Positions 12,269 to 23,267 are shown, counted from the first letter of the stretch. The stretch: DNA of 64,000 bases from Panopea generosa (GCA_029582155.1 CM055912.1:558001-622000), one strand, 5' to 3'. The notes: a model not told the origin generated them from the sequence alone. Made by a program: numbers and translations.

Positions 12269-12524
12269 TAATCTTGAATACTTTTTATTACCTTTAATAA
12301 ACTCAATAATAAATTAGCACAGAAATAAGATTCTTTTTACCACATACTTCAGGGAAATTATTTACCAGGTCATCTCTATAAGAAGAGAAAAATCATATTT
12401 TTGCCAACTCATTTAATGAATTCAATAATAAAAGTGCACTCAAAGAAGATTCTCTATTTATTTATGATATTTGCACAAACTCTTTGTAATTGGTTCATGA
12501 TGTTATTATGAAAATATAAGAAGC

Positions 12525-12785
12525 ACAACCTTGGTCCCACAGTAGAGTATCTGCCTTGTATGCTGGAGGTTGTAGATTCTATTCCATCCAGGTCATTAAA
12601 AGAAGCACAACCTTGGTCTCACAGTAGAGCATCTGCCTTGTATGCTGGAGGTTGTAGACTATCCCCGTCCAGGTCTCTATACAAGAAGCACTTAAAAATG
12701 GTAGAAGCTAGAAGATTCCTTGCTCGGCACCCAGGATTTAGAGGATAGTTCTAGGTCTGGACAACCCTATGTCAGTTTAATTTAT
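12525..12785 (+). mobile_element. SINE family B fragment with duplicated tRNA-like head
   Basis: Two tandem tRNA-like heads (CACAACCTTGGTC..ACAGTAGAG..GTATGCTGGAGGTTGTAGA) start at about 12528 and 12606, 78 bp apart. The second runs into the family-B body (CACTTAAAAATGGTAGAAGC, TTTAGAGGATAGTTCTAGG) and stops within the GTGTCAG block. The head duplication makes it a dimeric-promoter variant or a local tandem duplication. Confidence 0.75.
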
Positions 12786-12789
12786 CAAT

Positions 12790-13365
12790 TCGTGCGTTTG
12801 TGACATAATATTTGAGTGTATTTGGTTGATAATAGCAAAAGAAGATTCCTTGCAAAATTATTGTTTCAATAAGAGTGAAAATATTCATAAAATAGCTACC
12901 AATTGCAGTTGAAATATCGTCATCCAAATATAGCATTTGCAACATATCAGTGTTCTTATTTTCTTTATTACTCATATGGGTAAAAATATATGTATGTAGT
13001 TTTGATACATCACAACTTTCACATATGCACACCTTTAGATGACACACTTTACAAAACTCAGATGAAGAATATGAGGAGGGTAAGTTGTAAGATATGTTCA
13101 GTATGCATCTACATAAGTACTAATGTACCTAAAAATCATATACGCTTGTGGATTTAAAACAACAATCTTCACAAGAACATCTTCACTAAATTCCATACTG
13201 TAAAACTGTACAAGAGATGGTGGCCTGAGAAAAGTATTGTTCGAGAAAGAAAGAAATGTGAATGGGGATATAAAACAGCTAAGGAGGAATAGTGAAGGCA
13301 AGGAAAAGTAAAGAAAAGTGAAGAAAATTGATATCTAATATCCACCATCTCAAATAGATAACTAA
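12790..13365. other. AT-rich intron-like stretch
   Basis: Two minus-strand open frames under 95 codons show no recognisable motif or codon pattern. Nothing else is supported. Confidence 0.35.
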
Positions 13366-13369
13366 CACT

Positions 13370-14912
13370 CTGTGTAACAGTCTTGCTTCTAACTTACACT
13401 CAGCGTAGCAGTCGTGCTTCTAATTTACACTCAGCGTAGCAGTCATGCTTCTAACTTACACTCAGCGTAGCAGTCATGCTTCTAACTTACACTCTGTGTA
13501 GCAGTCATGCTTCTTACTTGCACTCTGTGTAGCAGTCATGCTTCTAACTTACACTCTGAGTAGCAGTTATGCTTTTAACTTACACTCAGTGTAGCAGTTA
13601 GCTTCTAACTTACACTCAGCATAGCAGTCGTGCTTCTAACTTACACTCAGCGTAGCAGTCATGATTCTAACTTACACTCTGTGTAGCAGTCGTGCTTCTT
13701 ACTTAAACTCAGTGTAGCAGTCGTGCTTCTAACTTACACTCAGTGTAGCAGTCGTGCTTCTAACTTACACTCAGTGAAGCAGTGCTTCTTACTTACACAC
13801 GGCGTAGCAGTCGTGCTTCTAACTTACACTCGGTGTAGCAGTCATGCTTCTAACTTACACTCGGCGTAGCAGTCGTGCTTCTAACTAACACTCGGCGTAG
13901 CAGTCGTGCTTCTAACTAACACTCGGCGTAGCAGTCGTGCTTCTAACTTACACTCGGTGTAGCAGTCGTGCTTCTAACTTACACTCAGTGAAGCAGTGCT
14001 TCTTACTTACACACTGCGTAGCAGTCGTGCTTCTAACTTACACTCGGTGTAGCAGTCATGCTTCTAACTTACACTTGGCGTAGCAGTCGTGCTTCTAACT
14101 AACACTCGGCGTAGCAGTCGTGCTTCTAACTAACACTCGGCGTAGCAGTCGTGCTTCTAACTTACACTCGGCGTAGCAGTCATGCTTCTAACTTACACTC
14201 TAGAGTGTGTAGCAGTTGTGCTTCTTACTTACACTCAGTGTAGCAGTTGTGCTTCTAACTTACACTCAGTGTAGCAGTCATGCTTCTAACTTACACTCTG
14301 AGTAGCAGTTGTGCTTCTAACTTACACTCAGTGTAGCAGTCATGCTTCTTACTTACACTGTGTAGCAGTCATGCTTCTAACTTTAACTCTGAGTAGCAGT
14401 TATGCTTCTAATTTACACTCAGTGTAGCAGTCATGCTTCTTACTTACACTCTGTGTAGCAGTCATGCTTCTAACTTACACTCTGTGTAGCAGTCGTGCTT
14501 CTAACTTACACTCTGAGTAGCAGTCGTGCTTCTCACTTACACTCAGTGTAGCAGTCATGCTTCTAACTTACACTCATTGTAGCAGTCATGCGTCTCACTT
14601 ACACTCTGTGTAGCAGTCATGCTTCTAACTTACACTCAGTGTAGCAGTCATGCTTCTAACTTACACTCAGTGTAGCAGTCATGCTTCTAACTTACACTCT
14701 GAGTAGCAGTTATGCTTCTCACTTACATTCAGTGTAGCAGTCATGCTTCTAACTTACACTCAGTGTAGCAGTCATGCTTCTAACTTACACTCTGAGTAGT
14801 AGTCATGCTTCTCACTTACACTCGGTATAGCATTCATGCTTCTAACTTACACGTAGTGTAGCAGTTGTGCTTCTTACTTACACTCGGTGTAGCATTTGTG
14901 CTTCTATTTCTC
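13370..14912. repeat. 31-bp minisatellite, ~50 copies
   Basis: The consensus unit GTAGCAGTCGTGCTTCTAAC plus TTACACTCAGC is 31 bp. Units differ mainly at CTC(A/G/T)G(C/T)G and at GTC(G/A)TG. A block of seven units with a shortened TCAGTGAAGCAGTGCTTC member recurs 214 bp apart (13771 and 13985), so there is local higher-order structure. It lies between candidate exons at 11900 and 15766. Confidence 0.95.
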
Positions 14913-14914
14913 AT

Positions 14915-15470
14915 AGACAGTGATGCACCCTTTTGTTGCAGAATACAGTTAGACTCTAGTTTTAGATGGAATATGTTAAAGCTTTCTCAGTAGACTGTTG
15001 GTGAAAAATTAGTAAATGAGAAACAAAGATACATGTAGCACAGATTTGCTAATACCAACTGGTCTCTTATAGAATTTCCGAAAGTAGTCATTAACCAAAC
15101 CCCCAGTATGGATCCCATTGTCTACAGGCACTTTCATACATGCTGCACTTGTGGATGGCCCCCCTTGTACTTTGTGCTGTAAACATTGTTATATCTATTC
15201 CTGACAAATTTAGTGCAAGCTTGACCCACAAAACTATTGTGCTCTTTGATGCTGTTGTGTATGTTTTTTGCTAAATCACAAACACACTTGTGACTGTTCT
15301 TAACTTACTTGTTTTTTCCATATGTTGTAACGTTTTCACTACACATAGATCAAAAGGAAACTTCAGTATAGATATTTGGTAAATGTAAGTTTGGATTGAT
15401 TGTTTTAATAACTCGTAAACTCTTATTTTAAATGAATTTTCATTTAATTCCATATTCTGTCAATAAATGA
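14915..15470. other. Sequence between minisatellite and microsatellite
   Basis: No supported gene or repeat. AT-rich, with short unremarkable frames on both strands. Confidence 0.35.
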
Positions 15471-15471
15471 A

Positions 15472-15685
15472 AGTGTATATATGATACACATACATATATA
15501 TGATACACATATATATGATACATATTTGTATATATGATACACATACATATATATGATACACATACATATATATGATACACATACATTTATATGATACACA
15601 TTTGTATATATGATACACATATGTATATATGATACACATACATATATATGATACACATACATATGTAATACACATACGTATTGGA
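15472..15685. repeat. Tandem ATATATGATACACATACAT repeat
   Basis: About ten units of 18-22 bp built on TATATATGATACACATACAT, with TTTGTATATATGATACAC variants. The minus-strand frames reading MCIIYMYVYHIY are generated by the repeat. Confidence 0.9.
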
Positions 15686-15765
15686 ATTTTGGATTTTATG
15701 CACATAATCACATGCTTATTTTGGTTTCTATGATTTCAGGCTGTCACTGACATCTGAATGTTAAG

Positions 15766-15891
15766 ATTATTGTTGCACCAGCATTCTACTCATTGATAAT
15801 CCACCTGTCCAATGTGGCCACCGACGTGGAAGGTCAGGTTCGCCTCGTGAGCGAGATGATACCATGCCAGAATCTTCCAATCCTGGTACAG
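15766..15891 (+). CDS. Candidate host-gene exon
   Basis: An open frame of 42 codons, IIVAPAFYSLIIHLSNVATD then VEGQVRLVSEMIPCQNLPIL and VQ, ends exactly at donor CAG|GTAATT. It is protein-like and GC-richer than its surroundings. The best upstream acceptor (GATTTCAG at 15732-15739) would put an in-frame TGA seven codons before this stretch, so the acceptor may instead be TTAAG at 15761-15765, or the exon carries a nonsense change. It would continue in phase 0 into 16022. Gene not identified. Confidence 0.5.
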
Positions 15892-16021
15892 GTAATTATT
15901 ATAAATTTATGTTTATATATAGGTAAAAATGATAAATAATAGAATTAATAAAAAATAATAACTGGTGAAGAGCGATGTGATTCATGCAAATACTAATTAC
16001 TGCACTTTACCTTTATTTCAG

Positions 16022-16075
16022 CTATTGATCCAACCAGTTGTTGGGGACCAGCCTCCTGAAGAAGATCTCTACTGA
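16022..16075 (+). CDS. Candidate terminal exon
   Basis: Follows a clean pyrimidine-rich acceptor (CTTTACCTTTATTTCAG). Joined in phase 0 to the preceding exon it reads LLIQPVVGDQPPEEDLY and a TGA stop. A second frame over the same bases reads LLKKISTDVLPR up to a CAG|GTCAGG donor at about 16088, so a frameshift or alternative structure is possible. It is separated from 15891 by a 130-bp AT-rich intron. Confidence 0.4.
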   Translation, partial: LLIQPVVGDQPPEEDLY

Positions 16076-16174
16076 CGTGTTACCCAGGTCAGGAGGAGCA
16101 GGACAGTTCAACAAACTTAAATGTTTAGTGTTTTCTAGTTTGATTGCATCAGTGTTATGTTTTTTGTTATGTAT

Positions 16175-16378
16175 TGTTATATATGTTTATTGTTGTTTGT
16201 GTGTATTGTTATATGTATGTATTGTTGTTTGTGTGTATTGTTATATATGTGTATTGTTGTTTGTGTGTATTGTTATATGTGTGTATTATATGTGCGTATT
16301 GTTGTTTGTGTGTATTGTTATATGTGTGTATTGTTATATGTGTGTATCGTTGTTTGAGTGTATTGTTATATGTGTGTA
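16175..16378. repeat. Tandem GTTTGTGTGTATTGTTATAT repeat
   Basis: About twelve units of ~15-16 bp (TGTGTGTATTGTTATA / TGTTTGTGTGTATTGT) alternate in pairs of ~31 bp. Open frames on both strands (YVCIVVCVYCY) are repeat artefacts. The array ends at the TA next to the mariner terminus. Confidence 0.9.
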
Positions 16379-16737
16379 CGAGGGTGGTCCCAAAACAATG
16401 TGACATGTTCTTTATAGCGGGAAGTAATAAGTTGAATTTTAGAAAAATTTTCACATACATTTTATACATCGTATTTGTGCATTATCACAAATTTACAAAG
16501 GTTTATATAATTATATAAACAACAATTTTACATGAATTTAAACACTAACAAACCGGTGAGCAGCGCAGGTCATGACCATATTTACATGACGTTGACATAA
16601 AAGTCTCTCCTTTTCATAATATTCTCTGTTATGCTCAACATACCGTCTATGGTGTTTTACCCACTTTTCATAAACGATTCTAAACCATTCTGTAATGAAC
16701 AGTTTATCAAATATTTCTCTCTTTAATTAACAGACTG
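16379..16737 (-). mobile_element. Tc1/mariner transposon, 3' fragment (minus strand)
   Basis: A terminal sequence CGAGGGTGGTCCCAAAAC starts right after a TA at 16377-16378. Reading the minus strand toward it, a transposase C-terminal remnant (about 16705 to 16545) reads EWFRIVYEKWV then KHHRRYVEHNREYYEKE. The W/R/YFEK-like pattern fits the mariner C-terminus. No catalytic D residues remain and the element is cut off at its 5' side near 16737, where another repeat begins. Confidence 0.7.
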
Positions 16738-16739
16738 TG

Positions 16740-17058
16740 TTGAACCATTGGCTGCCCAGATGCTCCTTCAGTTCGCAAAGTGAAAAGGTGCGAGTAAGCG
16801 TAGGAATGTGGCTCATGCATCTTGTAAGAAGCGACAATTTGAGTAATACAACAGAATTTGCTGAAACTCTGCAGTTCTGCAGGTATAAAGGTTCTAGGTT
16901 CATTCTACATATTCATTTGTTGATGTTTTGTTTTAATCTTAATTTGTTGTTTTTGTACATATAGGGTGAACCTGGAATTTTCCTTCCTGTTAGCATTGAA
17001 TAACCTATAATGTGTTGGTATGCCGTAAAACCCATTTCATTCATTCATTCTTTCTTTG
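16740..17058 (+). mobile_element. Retroposon family D with (CATT)n tail
   Basis: About 260 bp (16795-17058) aligns at roughly 80% with the reverse complement of 30424-30680. Shared blocks are GGCTCATGCAT..TAAGAAGC, ACAATTTGAGTAATA, GCTGAAACTC, GGTTCTAGGTTCATT, TTAATTTGTTGTTTTTG and CCTATAATGTGTTG. It ends in CATTCATTCATTC. The simple tail and two scattered copies indicate a SINE or a LINE 3' end. Confidence 0.75.
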
Positions 17059-17389
17059 AACAGACCATAGCATCTACACAACCATATAATTTTTTTAATT
17101 TTTAAATGATACAACATTATTGATTATTTGTTGATTGGTTTATCACATCTGCATGATTAATCAGCCTGCAATCAACATTATGAATGTTTGCTTTTATAAA
17201 ATTTCTTAATTTTAAGAGTGTATTTACAAACATCAGAGGTTAGAGCATATCTATGTTCCGACTTTCATATGGCCCTAAAACACCTGTTTAAATCATTAAA
17301 AATCTGTTCCAAGTGTTTATCCCTGTTTGTAAATGTTTTGTACATTGTATATCTTTAATCGTTTATATTGGATCGCATATATATTTTAT

Positions 17390-17450
17390 TCTGTAAAGCA
17401 CTCCTGAACATGCATGCATGAAAAGTGCTATATAAATTTGGTATAATAAC
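17390..17450 (+). mobile_element. LINE/SINE 3'-tail-like segment
   Basis: TGTAAAGCACTCCTGAACATG..GAAAAGTGCTATATAAATTTGG resembles the conserved 3' hairpin of CR1/L2-type elements (GCACT...AGTGCTATATAA). The inverted GCACT/AGTGC arms are visible. No coding part is attached. Confidence 0.45.
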
Positions 17451-17454
17451 TATT

Positions 17455-17530
17455 TAGTACTGGTTCTACCCAGGAAGACTTTTGAGTGTGATTTATCGAA
17501 GCCGTAAGAACTTTTATTTTCACAACAAAC
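17455..17530 (+). mobile_element. SINE family C fragment
   Basis: TAGTACTGGTTCTACCCAGGAA matches the block at 6864-6886. No tRNA-like head is present. Confidence 0.35.
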
Positions 17531-18210
17531 TTTGATCTGGTGTTTGTAAATAATAATGACTACCTTTACTTTTATTTTAAAAATAAAAACGAAGTATCAA
17601 CTGTTATGTATAATCTTACTGTTATTAAACTTATACTTTGCCTTCTAAACTTTACCTTCTATGAAATAATGGAATAAACTCGTAGACTAAATGATTCCAT
17701 CTTGCTTTTATTTAGATTTACCTCCTTTCAGTCATTAGTTCCTATCTTTCTGTTGTATACAACTGACCAACATGCTTTGTAAGTGAACTTTTTAGAGGGA
17801 AACACAACAATCAGTTTTACTTGCATTTTACACATCATTGAGGTGCAGATGGAAAATTCCCTCGCGAGGGATAATTGTTTTGGTGGCAACAAGGCTTTAC
17901 AGAGTTACGTTCAAAACAGTTTTCTGAAGTAGGAATTTTTCATATGCACAGAAAACCCCATGAAAGATACTTTTTCTTTGTATACAACTGTAATTTTTTC
18001 AAGATTTTTTATTCAAGTCTATTTTCTATAGTAGTGCAAGAATATCATAGTATTTAGAATGAGTATGTCATAGTGCGATGTTTTTAGGAAAAAAATGCCA
18101 TACTGCGAGGTATTTATGAATTAATAAATGCAAGAAAAGTGGGTGTAGGATGAAAATATTGTTCCTGGTAAAAATATATGAAAATCTTTGTCTGCTTAAA
18201 TAATGGTGTA
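17531..18210. other. AT-rich stretch without a recognised feature
   Basis: Short frames only. No motif or repeat supported. Confidence 0.35.
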
Positions 18211-18220
18211 TGTTCATGTT

Positions 18221-18512
18221 TATTGATTGATTGAATATTTAGTGTCATTTTTATTCTATTGAGGGTTAACAGATGATCAGTAAACCTAACCACTGTTTCC
18301 TGGGATCCTGTAAGGTTAACCAGTACTCGAGCACACCCCATCTCAGGATGTAACTGATAACTTTTCCACTTGAATCAGCAGTGAGAGATAAATGATAATG
18401 AGACACAATGTCATTTATCAGTCATCATGGAGAATGTTGCCAGGTGGTGATTTATATCACGACCCCTGGATTGATAGTCGGACAGGTTACCGACTGAGCT
18501 AATTGGCCCAGC
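18221..18512 (-). mobile_element. SINE family A, full-length copy with target duplication
   Basis: The minus strand reads GGGCCAATTAGCTCAGTCGG (tRNA-like head), a weakened B box, then the full family-A body to a (CAAT)n tail. A 10-bp direct repeat TGTTCATGTT flanks it at 18211-18220 and 18513-18522, marking the insertion. The frame 18114-18341 is a shadow of the SINE. Confidence 0.9.
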
Positions 18513-18629
18513 TGTTCATGTTCATGTCCTTGTTTACGCTGTCCAGTTGAGCCCTAGTAAAATACATCTTAATCGCTTGGTAAGGATTTTATTCTGACCC
18601 CTCACAAAGAGACACAACTAGTATGCAGA

Positions 18630-18775
18630 GAAGTTATCAGTTGCTTGCAGAGATGGGTGTGCTGGAGTACTGGTTAACCTTCTGGGATCCCAGCAAAGAG
18701 TGGTTCTGTTAATAGATTGTCTGGTAGCCCTCAATGACATTAAAATGATGCTAAATATTTAATAAATCAATTGGT
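18630..18775 (+). mobile_element. SINE family A, 5'-truncated copy
   Basis: AGTTATCAGTTGCTTGCAGAG, GTGTGCTGGAGTACTGGTTAA and GCCCTCAATGACATTAAAATG match the 3' half of family A, ending in TAATAAATCAA. It lies ~120 bp from the inverted copy at 18221-18512. Confidence 0.85.
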
Positions 18776-18779
18776 ATGT

Positions 18780-19745
18780 ACTCTAACCCAGATTTAGTCA
18801 TCGGACTGCTCCACTATTTACCAGCAATGTTGCTACATAATGGTATTCAATATCAATATGAAATTTGGCAATTGTATAGAGGAAATATTACTTTTTATGT
18901 CAGTATAATTTTTATTCATGTGCAATATTAAATGTTGAAAATATTACAGTCCATGTATTTTTTTAACACACCTCGTACATGTAGCTATACAACTGATGCT
19001 GGCAGTTACTTGTGGTAAAACATGTTTCTCACATTCTCATATATAAACAAGGGGTTCCTCTAATAAAACTCTGCCATATATAATCAGTTGGGTCTTGCAA
19101 AACATGGAATTGATGTCAAATTTGCTAGCTGTATATAATTACTGGCTTGAAATTTATAATTCTACATCCGCATTAGAAAGATAAATTGTCACATACAAAC
19201 AATTTCAAACGGCTGCAGTAGGTTGAAATAAAATGTTACAGTTGAATTCCTTTACTTCATATAATATTTTTATTTATTTTAAATGTTGAATGTTCTTGTC
19301 TTATTTCATTTTTTCACAAACTTAACTCAATAATCAGCATTAGTGTACAGATATATATTTAATTTATTAAAGTGACAGGTACAATACATGTTAGATTTAG
19401 AACATTATAAAGCAAACAAGTTAATAAATGATAAGAAATACTCAGTCAAATAAGGCGATCAATCACTACATTATCAAAGTTGCAATAACTTCAACACATC
19501 AATAAAAAAATTACATTGCATTATTTTACATATTAGAAGAAAAAGAATAATAACATTTATCAATCAATTAGGAAGTTTTATCACCCTTTTTTCTCAATAT
19601 TTTTTTGCATGATGTGAATTAAAATTCCAAATTTCACAATTTGTGCTTCAATAGAAAATGATTATCCTGTTAATTGTAATGTCAATTATTCTATGTTTTT
19701 TTAACAAAAACTGTAACGATAAATATTATCAAAATAAAGTTGTTC
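18780..19745. other. AT-rich stretch without a recognised feature
   Basis: Low-complexity AT-rich sequence with no supported gene, RNA or repeat. Confidence 0.35.
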
Positions 19746-19750
19746 AAACA

Positions 19751-19920
19751 TTATACTGAAATAGTATAAATGCAATAATACTTATTGAAATCAGCTTTCT
19801 GGACAAATGCGTGAATGGAGACTGGTTCCGCACTATAATCATGTATTTTCATGGTGCCAGAATCTGTCATTTCTATACCAATAACCCTCCGTGCTTCTGA
19901 TGTTACATAGGTGTCAAATG
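19751..19920 (-). CDS. Possible coding exon or gene relic (minus strand)
   Basis: The minus strand reads YQTFDTYVTSEARRVIGIEM then TDSGTMKIHDYSAEPVSIHA, ending at a stop at 19751, with clear non-repeat amino-acid variety. Just upstream a different frame reads VVHDGLMPHMTQIAAVEVES, so either a splice junction or a frameshift falls near 19925. I do not recognise the protein. It may be a terminal exon or a processed relic. Confidence 0.35.
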
Positions 19921-20339
19921 TTTGGTAAAGACTCAACTTCCACTGCAGCTATCTGTGTCATGTGTGGCATCAGTCCATCATGTACTACAAATACAGAGAA
20001 AAGTAACATTACTATTTTAGACAGCTTTGAGCAAATATTTTCAAGAGGTGTCTAATAAATGGATATCAAAATGTTGTGTACATTGTATATACTAAGTTAT
20101 GCTGGTACAGAGCTGACCTTTACTAACAACAGTAGATAAGATCAGCAACTTCATTTACAGAGTGACACATTTAGTTTAAATCCCTGCCCTCTATAATTTA
20201 CAGGATATACAGAATAATATAAACATAGTTCATGAAACATGCAGTGAAGACGATGCTGGAAACATTATTTCTTCACAATCACAATGTTAACATTCAAAAT
20301 GGGTTCATAGTATTAAATTTAATTAATTTATATAAAATA

Positions 20340-20503
20340 GTCAAACCTGTTTTAAGCAGCCAGTGAATGGAAGGAGAAAAAATTGACTCTTGCCTAAAAC
20401 AGGTTAATTTGCCCTTAGAGAATATAAATGGGAAAAAGCAAATGTGACTGCTTAAAGACAAGATGCTGTTCAATAGAGGTGACCACTTACACAGGTTCAA
20501 GTG
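20340..20503. mobile_element. Small MITE with TA target (pogo/Tigger-like ends)
   Basis: The left end GTCAAACCTGTTTTAAGCAGC and the reverse complement of the right end, CACTTGAACCTGTGTAAGTGG, are similar with small gaps. TA dinucleotides lie at 20338-20339 and 20504-20505. At ~164 bp it cannot encode a transposase. Confidence 0.55.
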
Positions 20504-20509
20504 TATTTA

Positions 20510-21720
20510 CAGTGCTGAAGTATTAACATGATTACCGGTATATATACAGAAAACAAATAGAATAACAATAAATACGTTCATCAATATGGCTCCTGTTTTA
20601 CCAACATATACCTAAATACTTAAATAAACACTTGCAGTTTAATAGTTTTTATGAACGTCACCTTTACTCCCCTAAGTGTATTAATGAACTGGAACACACA
20701 AGTCAATTTATTGCATGTAAGTGACAAATCGTTCATATGAGACTAAAATAATAATAACTGTACTAAACAAACCACCCTTGGTAGCCTCTCAGTTTTGACT
20801 GCAATACAGTGATTTGTGACATAATAGCGCATGCGACAGTATCGCACGTACCGGTATATGCAAGTGAGGATCCTGAGCAAGAGTTACTAGATCAAACTAG
20901 TATTCCATACTCGTTGTTTTTCAGTGCTATAAATAGCATAATGCGTACTATGTTTAATACAGTTTTATTGCAGACATCAATGTATTTAAATAAAAAAAGA
21001 AAACCTAATAACAATACATAATATAAGTGAAACAGTAACTTTTCTAATCTTGTTAGTTAACCCCTTATCTAACAGTCTTAATCCACACACTGCCACTGTA
21101 TTATTCATTCGTGTAGTTGCGAACACTGGCGGAGGTACAGTCGGAAAGCATCCGAGGTGTTACAGAATTACAAAAATGTAAACAAAAGTTAAAATCTCAG
21201 TTATTTATTTTCTCACTTTTTTTAAAACAGTCACTACTAGCAATACTATAAACACATTTAATTACAACCATTTTTGTTATTATCAAAACATTTGCATTTT
21301 GGAAGTTTAATGAGGTTTTTAAAAAACTTGCAGTTTTTAACTGAAATACAGCTCTTTCTAAAGCATCAAATGCTCCCTGGTTTATTGCTTGTTCTTATTC
21401 CAAGACTTAGTTGATGTAACTGTGACTTCTGCTGTTATGCTCTCCATTTCATGCACATGTCGGAGTATTTAACTATGTGAATACCAGGAGAGACCGACAC
21501 TGGAATGGGCCTGTAGGAAATAACAATTACTGTGAACTTAAGCAGACAATCAATATAATTATTTTAACTTCAAATGATACGAAATAGTAAGTTTCATTTA
21601 AACTTATCTATTTTACCTTGATTGTGAAACAAGTTCTTACATTTTGGACAAATTATGCTCAAGGTATTACTGCCCAGGTAGAATCAGTAATAAGCACATG
21701 CAGATAAAATTTCTTGCTCA
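20510..21720. other. AT-rich stretch without a recognised feature
   Basis: Scattered ACCGGTAT motifs occur (20534, 20850). No gene or repeat could be supported. Confidence 0.3.
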
Positions 21721-21727
21721 ACTTCAC

Positions 21728-21792
21728 AAGAGGATTAAACCCACAACACTGATCCTGGGTCCGATACTCTACCACTGGACCACACACTCCAC
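21728..21792 (-). mobile_element. tRNA-like SINE head, probably family B (minus strand)
   Basis: The minus strand reads TGTGGTCCAGTGGTAGAGTATC (A box) and, after tRNA-like spacing, GTTGTGGGTTTAATCCTC (B box). The TGGTCCAGTGGTAGAGT start is close to the family-B head at 11397. No body could be followed. Confidence 0.6.
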
Positions 21793-21799
21793 ACTGAAA

Positions 21800-22650
21800 G
21801 GTTGTCATTGTGGCATCTGCATTTTTACATTATAACATATAAAGTCGTGCCCCTGAGATAAAATTTGTTCCACCTCCAGTTGTTATTTTGCCAAATTCAA
21901 AATCTTTTCATCAAACTTATAAAATAGTTAAATATCCACAATATTGTTGTGCTCCAGCTTCCAATGGAGAATTGATACTATTTACAATTATTATGATGTT
22001 AAAACTTAGTTCTGGTATAAACGAAAAATCACAATACTTTTTCAATGTTATCAACTTTCCATTTATTCCGGTATAGAATATCTATATGTTATAGATCACA
22101 TATACATAAGGATAGTGCTGTTAAATATAAGATACACTCGATTCAAATGTACAAAGAAAAACATACATGGTAGCCGCAACAATAATCATATGTATAAAAT
22201 TAACCAAGTGCAACCAACTGAAATCTGTCCGCGTTGACCAAGATTGGTGACAACACTTTTAGTAATCTCAAAATGGTTAACCATTGACAGAACTATGAAT
22301 ATTAAAATGGGAATTCAAAATAACAATTTTAAGTTTTAAAATGAATACGTTAGTACCACAGGGCAGCCAGTAGGTATGTTAAATATATAGTTAATTTCTA
22401 TAATGTTGTGGTAATTCAGCATCACTAGTTACTATGGTAAACAATCTCATAATGTAACATTTATAATGGCTGCCACTGTAATTTTGTAAACAATGACGAG
22501 TTCAAATAGCTTAATTGGAGTTACATAACATATTGGTATGAATACTTGTGACTAAAACCATCTGACTAAACATATAAACTGTAGTAATAAACTGGCAACA
22601 ATGCTACAAGAGCAAGCATAACTGTACATAGTTAAAGTTCACATAAAACA
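21800..22650. other. AT-rich stretch without a recognised feature
   Basis: Two frames under 65 codons with no recognised motif. Nothing else supported. Confidence 0.3.
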
Positions 22651-22654
22651 CGAC

Positions 22655-22770
22655 TTTAGAGCATTTAGAGAAATAGTTCGAGGTGTCAGTATAATGCGAC
22701 TGAGTGTCTGCAACATAATAAATACTCCAGTCCAGCAGTACCTAGAAAACTTCTAAAGTAGACAATGTAT
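22655..22770 (+). mobile_element. SINE family B fragment
   Basis: AGCATTTAGAGAAATAGTTC, GAGGTGTCAGTATAATGCG, TGTCTGCAACATAATAAA and CTTCTAAAGTAGACAATG follow the family-B body in order, with deletions. No head or tail. Confidence 0.65.
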
Positions 22771-22874
22771 GAGTATTGAGTCATAAATTGTCAAATCTGG
22801 CCCAAAAGGACCGAGTTCTAGTATTAAACAGAAGTATGTAGTGTTCATCAACACATTTACTATACAGTAATGTA

Positions 22875-23064
22875 CAGTAGAACTTCAATGGGACTGGACA
22901 ATAAAGTTGGACATAAAGGTTGTTCAAGCCAAGTATTGTTCAACATCATACCATACATGTATATACATCGAAATAGGAATTCGGCCTGGACCAGATAAGT
23001 GGTTCAAGCTACATGTATATGTGATGTTTTAGTCATCCATTTACGAGCCTACAAAGTTCTACTG
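22875..23064. mobile_element. Pogo/Tigger-like MITE, ends CAGTAGAACTT
   Basis: The left terminus CAGTAGAACTT (22875-22885) and right terminus AAGTTCTACTG (23054-23064) are perfect 11-bp inverted repeats flanked by TA on both sides (22873-22874, 23065-23066). The 190-bp interior has no open frame. CAGT..ACTT ends with a TA target are typical of pogo/Tigger elements. Confidence 0.7.
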
Positions 23065-23090
23065 TATATATATTCACAGTAGAACTTTGT
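23051..23090. repeat. Perfect 15-bp palindrome at a MITE junction
   Basis: ACAAAGTTCTACTGT, a 10-base AT-rich spacer, then ACAGTAGAACTTTGT. It joins the right end of the MITE at 22875 to a second outward-facing terminus at 23076, suggesting a partial second copy inserted head-on. Confidence 0.75.
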
Positions 23091-23267
23091 ATCATTTATT
23101 AGACACCATAGGGTTCCAAAACCCTTTTTCTGTAAGTACGAGTCTATATTTATAATTAGAGAGTTTAAAATTGTAAGTTGTATCCTTTGAAATATAACAT
23201 AATTGGACAGTTTATGTGTAGGATAAACACAACAAATGACCTGGAGAGACAAATCTGATTGTTCAAG

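Noticed and set aside
13370-14912. CRISPR array
   Set aside because: The 31-bp units are directly adjacent without unique spacers, and the context is eukaryotic.
15444-15711. ORFs reading YVYHIYVCVSYI
   Set aside because: Encoded by the TATATATGATACACATACAT tandem repeat.
16038-16518. Hydrophobic ORFs reading CVYCYMCVLL
   Set aside because: Encoded by the TTGTGTGTATTGTTATA repeat. Only the first ~55 bases are kept as a candidate exon.
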